Shown: positions 7,378-10,113 of the stretch, one piece after another
How the letters are laid out: each line of letters starts with the position of its first letter
How positions within the stretch are numbered: position 1 is the first letter of the stretch
Assembly: GCA_003353825.1 (NCBI GenBank)
Contig: PIVW01000193.1
Coordinates: forward strand, 1-10,113
Direction: 5' to 3'
DNA from: Chloroflexota bacterium
GTDB taxonomy: Bacteria; Chloroflexota; Anaerolineae; J102
Length of the DNA stretch: 10,113 nt
Notes under the pieces: generated by a model
Seen by the model: the letters and a program-made list of their open reading frames with translations, nothing else
The model's database searches: none
What the model was told of the DNA's origin: nothing
Translations under genes and position numbers: made by a program

Positions 7378-8061
7378 TGCGTCTCGCTCTGATAATGCCG
7401 GGATTCAGTGCGAACGAGGATGATTGGGCAATCCCTGTGCTGCAATCATTGGTGCGTGAACTCGCCCAACGTCATGATGTTCACCTATTCAGCCTGCGCT
7501 ATCCCCTTCAGGCCAGTATCTACAAGGTGCATGGTGCTACAGTGCATGCCATTGGCGGTGCGACCAGGCGAGGGATGCGTCGGTTCGGCCTTCTTCGAAA
7601 GGCAGCTCAAGCGATCAGGCTACAAGCTGACAATTTACCCTTTGATGTGATTCACGGATTTTGGACAGATGAAGCCGGCGCTGTGGCCGTGTACACCGGA
7701 CGCAGAATGGGTACACCCACAGTGGCATCAGTCATGGGTGGAGAGTTGGTGGGATTCGCTGACATTTGATATGGAGGACAACTCAGTCGCATTGGCAGGC
7801 GTCTATCAGCGTGGGCATTAGCTAGGGCGGACGCAGTAACGGTTGGATCTCACTATCTGCGAAAAATCCTCGAAGCGGATTTCATGGTCCAGCGGCTGGA
7901 AGTCATTCCTTTGGGGGTGGATACAACCCTATTTAACATGCATGACAGCAGGGCCATCACACTATCCGGTTCGCCTGTACTGTTACATGTGGCTTCGCTC
8001 TATCCCGTGAAAGATCAGGCTACATTAATACGAGCTCTACCAGCGGTTCTGAAACAGTTTC

Positions 8062-8066
8062 CTGAT
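8062..8066. repeat. Left copy of 5-bp target site duplication (CTGAT)
   Basis: CTGAT directly abuts the left inverted repeat of the inserted element and matches CTGAT at 8228-8232 directly after the right inverted repeat. Keeping one copy rebuilds the glycosyltransferase codons for FPDAHLHVVG in frame. Confidence 0.85.
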
Positions 8067-8227
8067 CTCGACTTTGGCCATTTTGTCATTATTGTCAAGT
8101 AAAGCACCAAAAACCCACTAGGTTTACATAACAGCAGTCCATATATAGTAGTTACCTTTTATAAAGTACTATATGTAGTAGTTGTGATCTGATAAAAAAT
8201 CGATTTTGGAAAATGGCCAAAGTCCAG
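8067..8227. mobile_element. MITE-like non-autonomous element, 161 bp
   Basis: The left end CTCGACTTTGGCCATTTT (8067-8084) is the reverse complement of the right end (8210-8227) except at position 3, so 17 of 18 bases pair. The element is flanked by a perfect 5-bp duplication CTGAT. The interior is AT-rich with no credible gene; its only internal structure is ATATAGTA (8143-8150) opposite TACTATAT (8167-8174) plus a repeated TAGTAGTT. These are the marks of a short element moved in trans by a DDE transposase that makes 5-bp staggered cuts. The parent insertion sequence is not in the window and I cannot name its family. It disrupts a GT4 gene between the codons for FPD and AHLHVVG. Confidence 0.85.
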
Positions 8228-8232
8228 CTGAT
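8228..8232. repeat. Right copy of 5-bp target site duplication (CTGAT)
   Basis: CTGAT follows the right inverted repeat immediately and is identical to 8062-8066. Together they define both element borders to the base. Confidence 0.85.
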
Positions 8233-8673
8233 GCTCATCTGCACGTTGTGGGGCAGGGCCCTTTGTTGGACACCTTGTCCGATTTAGTGCGAACACTGAT
8301 TTGCGCCCCTCATGTGACATTTCATGGGGAGGTTTTTCATCCGCAGATGCCCGCCTACTATCGTGCCGCCGGTGCGCATGTGCTATCGTCGGGGTTCGAG
8401 AGCCAGAGCATGGTTACGTTGGAGGCGGCAGCGTGCGGCTGTCCCACCGTGGGCACCGCCGTTGGCATCCTTCCTGATTTTTGCCACCGTCATGTGTGGT
8501 TCCACCGCGGGATCCGGTAGCATTGGCGGCCAGTCTCTGTCTTTTGCTTGGCGATCCCGCTGAGCGACATCAATGGGGATTGGCATTGCTGCAGCATGTC
8601 GAACAGGGGTTATCGTTGATGCATACGGTTTCACAACTGGAACGACTCTATCTTCAGTTGCTTTGATGACCAG

Positions 8674-8687
8674 CAATCAACAATCAA
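8674..8687 (+). repeat. Short tandem repeat CAATCAA x2
   Basis: Two perfect head-to-tail copies of CAATCAA lie in the 73-base gap between the dead GT4 gene and the methyltransferase. Nothing else is recognised in this gap, and no strong promoter is seen in it. Confidence 0.4.
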
Positions 8688-8739
8688 CCGCTATCGGCTA
8701 ATTTGTGTTCGAAGCCTGACATCGGATATCCTGCCATTT

Positions 8740-9531
8740 ATGCATGCACTCCTTTCATCACCAGATACACCAAAGCAAAATGGCGTCTATCAGTTGAGTT
8801 CTCCCGCCATATACGCCACCGAGCAAGCCATCTATCTGCGTGTGCGGCAGTTGGAAGGTCGCTTGTATGAGGATGAGATCGTGCGTAAGCTGCCATTGGC
8901 GCCTGGCAACCATGTATACGCCAATGAATGGATCATGCGAGCGGATTCGGCGCAGCGTTTGCATGCCCACATCGCCAGTATCGACCGCCGCTTGACCGTT
9001 GCCGATATCGGTTGCGGAAATGGTTGGATGAGCAACCGTTTGGCGGAGTTAGCTCATTGCCAGGTGGTAGGGCTAGACATCAATCAACCGGAGCTGGAAC
9101 AGGGTGCTCGTGTCTTTGCTGGGAATGGCGGTCTATCCTTTGCTCATGGCGATGTTATGGCTGGGATCTTGGCGGATGACAGTGTCGATATTTTTGTGAT
9201 GGCGGCGTCTCTTCAGTATTTTGAAAATGTACGTTCCTTACTTCCCCATCTATTTTCTGCGTTGCGAGATGAGGGCGAGATTCATATTTTGGATACACCC
9301 TTCTACAACGAAACCTCACAAAATGAAGCCATTGAACGCAGTCGAAGTTATTATGAGCAGCTAGATGTACCTGAGATGAGCCCCTATTACCACCACCATC
9401 TCTGGTCCGACCTTAAGGTGTTTCAGCCGACCCTTCTTTATCATCCAGACAAACCGACCCGACGCCTCAGGCGACTCTTCTTCAGTCAGCAGATCTCACC
9501 GTTCGCCTGGATCATGCTTAAACGATCATGA
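8740..9531 (+). CDS. Class I SAM-dependent methyltransferase
   Basis: The 263-residue protein has a Rossmann-type methyltransferase domain. Motif I VADIGCGNGW (87-96) binds the SAM methionine part, the acidic end of strand 2 is in VVGLDIN (109-115), a GD pair follows at 137-138 (motif II region), and DIFVMAASLQYFENV (150-164) resembles the motif following strand 4 in Methyltransf_11/25 proteins. The first about 80 residues are helical and polar, including YANEWIMR, and the C-terminus is basic (RRLRRLFF). The substrate is unknown; the context of two former glycosyltransferases suggests a sugar or lipid-linked acceptor, which is inference. The start is ATG 8740 with a poor Shine-Dalgarno; the frame is open upstream as far as the end of the GT4 gene, so a longer N-terminus is possible. 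It is intact, in contrast to the three genes before it. Confidence 0.88.
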   Translation: MHALLSSPDTPKQNGVYQLSSPAIYATEQAIYLRVRQLEGRLYEDEIVRKLPLAPGNHVYANEWIMRADSAQRLHAHIASIDRRLTVADIGCGNGWMSNRLAELAHCQVVGLDINQPELEQGARVFAGNGGLSFAHGDVMAGILADDSVDIFVMAASLQYFENVRSLLPHLFSALRDEGEIHILDTPFYNETSQNEAIERSRSYYEQLDVPEMSPYYHHHLWSDLKVFQPTLLYHPDKPTRRLRRLFFSQQISPFAWIMLKRS

Positions 9532-9555
9532 GAAAGGTGTTCCTGAAGGCGCCGA

Positions 9556-9598
9556 TGTGACATAAATCATTGTGCCCACCGACTGAACCGGCTATACT
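9556..9598 (+). promoter_or_regulatory. Candidate promoter with CRP/FNR-type site ahead of ygbA
   Basis: TTGTGC (9570-9575) and TATACT (9593-9598) are separated by 17 bases and form a weak -35 and a good -10. TGTGACATAAATCATT (9556-9571) has a perfect TGTGA half and an imperfect second half of the CRP/FNR superfamily palindrome. Its centre lies about 41.5 bases before the expected transcription start near 9605, the classical class II activator position. The leader to the YgbA-like gene would be about 180 bases. The rest of 9532-9783 shows no gene, and no clear terminator is visible after the methyltransferase. Confidence 0.35.
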
Positions 9599-9783
9599 TA
9601 TCTAGGTTTAGCGTGGTTACATACGATATCCTGGAAATGAAAATGTGAGATCAGAACTAACATCAAAGGGTGGCCTGTCAAGTGAAGGCATCATCTTCAA
9701 TCGTCAGCCATTATCCCCACGAATTCGACCAACTGCAACCATAACATTACAGTCACACTAAAATAAACTCGCTGCCGCAAGAC

Positions 9784-10113
9784 ATGACAGAGACCACCAT
9801 CTATTTCAAAGAGCGCCGCCTTTCACGCGAACACAAGACCATAGAATCGATGATTCATATCTATTGTGAGCGCAAACATGGCACAAAGCAGGATCTTTGC
9901 GTACAATGTCAAGAGTTGTTCGATTATGCAACACTCCGCCTGGTGAAATGCCCATTCCAGGAGGACAAATCTACCTGTGCAAATTGTGCAGTGCATTGCT
10001 ATCGACCCGAAATGCGGGAAAGAGTCAGAGATGTCATGCGCTATTCCGGCCCCCACATGCTCTATCGACACCCATATCTCGCCTTTATGCACCTGGCCGT
10101 GGATGATCGTCGA
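9784..10113 (+). CDS. ygbA: YgbA / nitrous oxide-stimulated promoter family protein (reaches right edge)
   Basis: The frame is open from ATG 9784 to the last base, giving 110 residues with no stop in view; the family is about this long, so only a few residues are likely missing. The family signature is clear: EHKTIESMIHIYCERKH (16-32), LCVQCQELFDYATLRLVKCPF (38-58), then CANCAVHCYRPEMRERVRD (65-83), VMRYSGPHMLYRHP (84-97). Cysteines at 28, 39, 42, 56, 65, 68 and 72 form a C-x2-C / C-x2-C-x3-C pattern that could hold a metal or an Fe-S centre, which is inference. In Enterobacteria the ygbA gene is repressed by the NO sensor NsrR and is linked to NO stress. The biochemical activity is not settled to my knowledge. 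No NsrR-like palindrome was seen upstream. The start has only a weak Shine-Dalgarno; it is kept because the conserved region begins shortly after it. Confidence 0.9.
   Translation, partial: MTETTIYFKERRLSREHKTIESMIHIYCERKHGTKQDLCVQCQELFDYATLRLVKCPFQEDKSTCANCAVHCYRPEMRERVRDVMRYSGPHMLYRHPYLAFMHLAVDDRR

Larger units (their letters stand above)
7377..8666 (+). pseudogene. GT4-family glycosyltransferase, broken by a stop, a MITE-like insertion and a -1 frameshift
   Basis: GT4 enzymes (GT-B fold, retaining) transfer sugars from nucleotide donors. The N-domain starts at ATG 7377 (MRLALIMPGFSANEDDWAIP) and includes FDVIHGFWTDEAG. It is interrupted by TGA 7767-7769 at ADI-x-YGGQLSR, where x is probably glycine. 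The same frame then continues with ADAVTVGSHYLRKIL and VIPLGVDTTLF to LKQFPD, where a 161-bp element intrudes. Past the element, AHLHVVGQGPLL, the acceptor-side HGEVFHPQMPAYYRAA and the GT4 E-x7-E motif (FESQSMVTLE) are intact, followed by GTAVGILPD. A T-run (8478-8482) has lost one base, and the frame resumes as PRDPVALAASL to LLQHVEQGL and TGA 8664-8666. Removing 166 bases (8067-8232) and adding one gives 1125 bases, exactly 374 codons plus stop. No functional product is expected. Confidence 0.9.

Noticed and set aside
7767..7769. Alternative genetic code in which TGA means glycine, because TGA replaces an expected glycine codon
   Set aside because: The methyltransferase and both glycosyltransferase frames end in TGA at natural positions, another lesion in the block is TAA, and further lesions are frameshifts and an insertion, so a simple pseudogene explains all.
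8085..8209. A small gene or RNA gene inside the inserted element
   Set aside because: No open frame of useful length and no known RNA structure; the weak internal repeats are typical of MITE interiors.
9532..9783. Transcription terminator after the methyltransferase
   Set aside because: No GC-rich hairpin followed by a T-run was found; only short imperfect GCC/GGC pairings are present.
9823..10092. Minus-strand open frame of 89 codons near the right edge
   Set aside because: It is antisense to the ygbA-family gene, whose cysteine pattern and YSGP motif are unmistakable.
1..10113. CRISPR array, rRNA or tRNA genes
   Set aside because: No regularly spaced repeats and no tRNA or rRNA-like stretches were seen on either strand.

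Overview
The window is bacterial DNA of moderate GC content. The style of the proteins suggests a Chloroflexota-like organism: the proline-tRNA ligase, a SWIM/SNF2 helicase, a short acidic protein ending in an EDYLYP motif, and a GT-C/GT4 pair with overlapping genes. This taxonomic guess rests on remembered family resemblance, not on a search.

Minus strand, left part (1-3231). A large SWIM-finger SNF2 ATPase starts at 2620 and runs off the left edge with 873 codons visible and no frame break. Upstream of it, in the same direction, lie the remains of a small two-gene unit: an intact 88-residue protein (2965-3231) and a nucleotidyltransferase-like gene (2686-2978) that has lost its catalytic middle and its frame.

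Plus strand, centre (3244-5559). A 265-base intergenic region separates the divergent units and probably carries their promoters. It is followed by an intact bacterial-type proline-tRNA ligase (proS, 3509-5272) and a 90-residue conserved small protein.

Plus strand, decayed block (5576-8666). Three consecutive genes are broken: a truncated methyltransferase, a GT-C (GT39/ArnT-like) membrane glycosyltransferase with one nonsense codon and three single-base deletions, and a GT4 glycosyltransferase with one nonsense codon, one single-base deletion and a 161-bp insertion. The original operon design is still readable, because the start and stop codons of the three genes still overlap (GTGA at 5839, TGATG at 7375). 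The 161-bp insertion (8067-8227) is a MITE-like element with 18-bp terminal inverted repeats (17/18 identical) and a 5-bp CTGAT target duplication. Removing it and one copy of the duplication restores the GT4 reading frame exactly. Over 5 kb of intact flanking coding sequence contains no such lesions, which argues that this is real decay and not poor sequence.

Right end (8740-10113). An intact class I SAM-dependent methyltransferase follows the dead glycosyltransferases and may be the surviving member of a former glycan-modification operon. After a 252-base gap with a plausible promoter and a CRP/FNR-type half-palindrome comes a YgbA/'nitrous oxide-stimulated promoter' family gene with seven cysteines, which reaches the right edge.

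The genes are a mix: housekeeping translation (proS), DNA/chromatin remodelling (SNF2), NO-linked metabolism (ygbA) and a decayed accessory locus for surface glycan or lipid glycosylation. No CRISPR array, rRNA or tRNA was seen.
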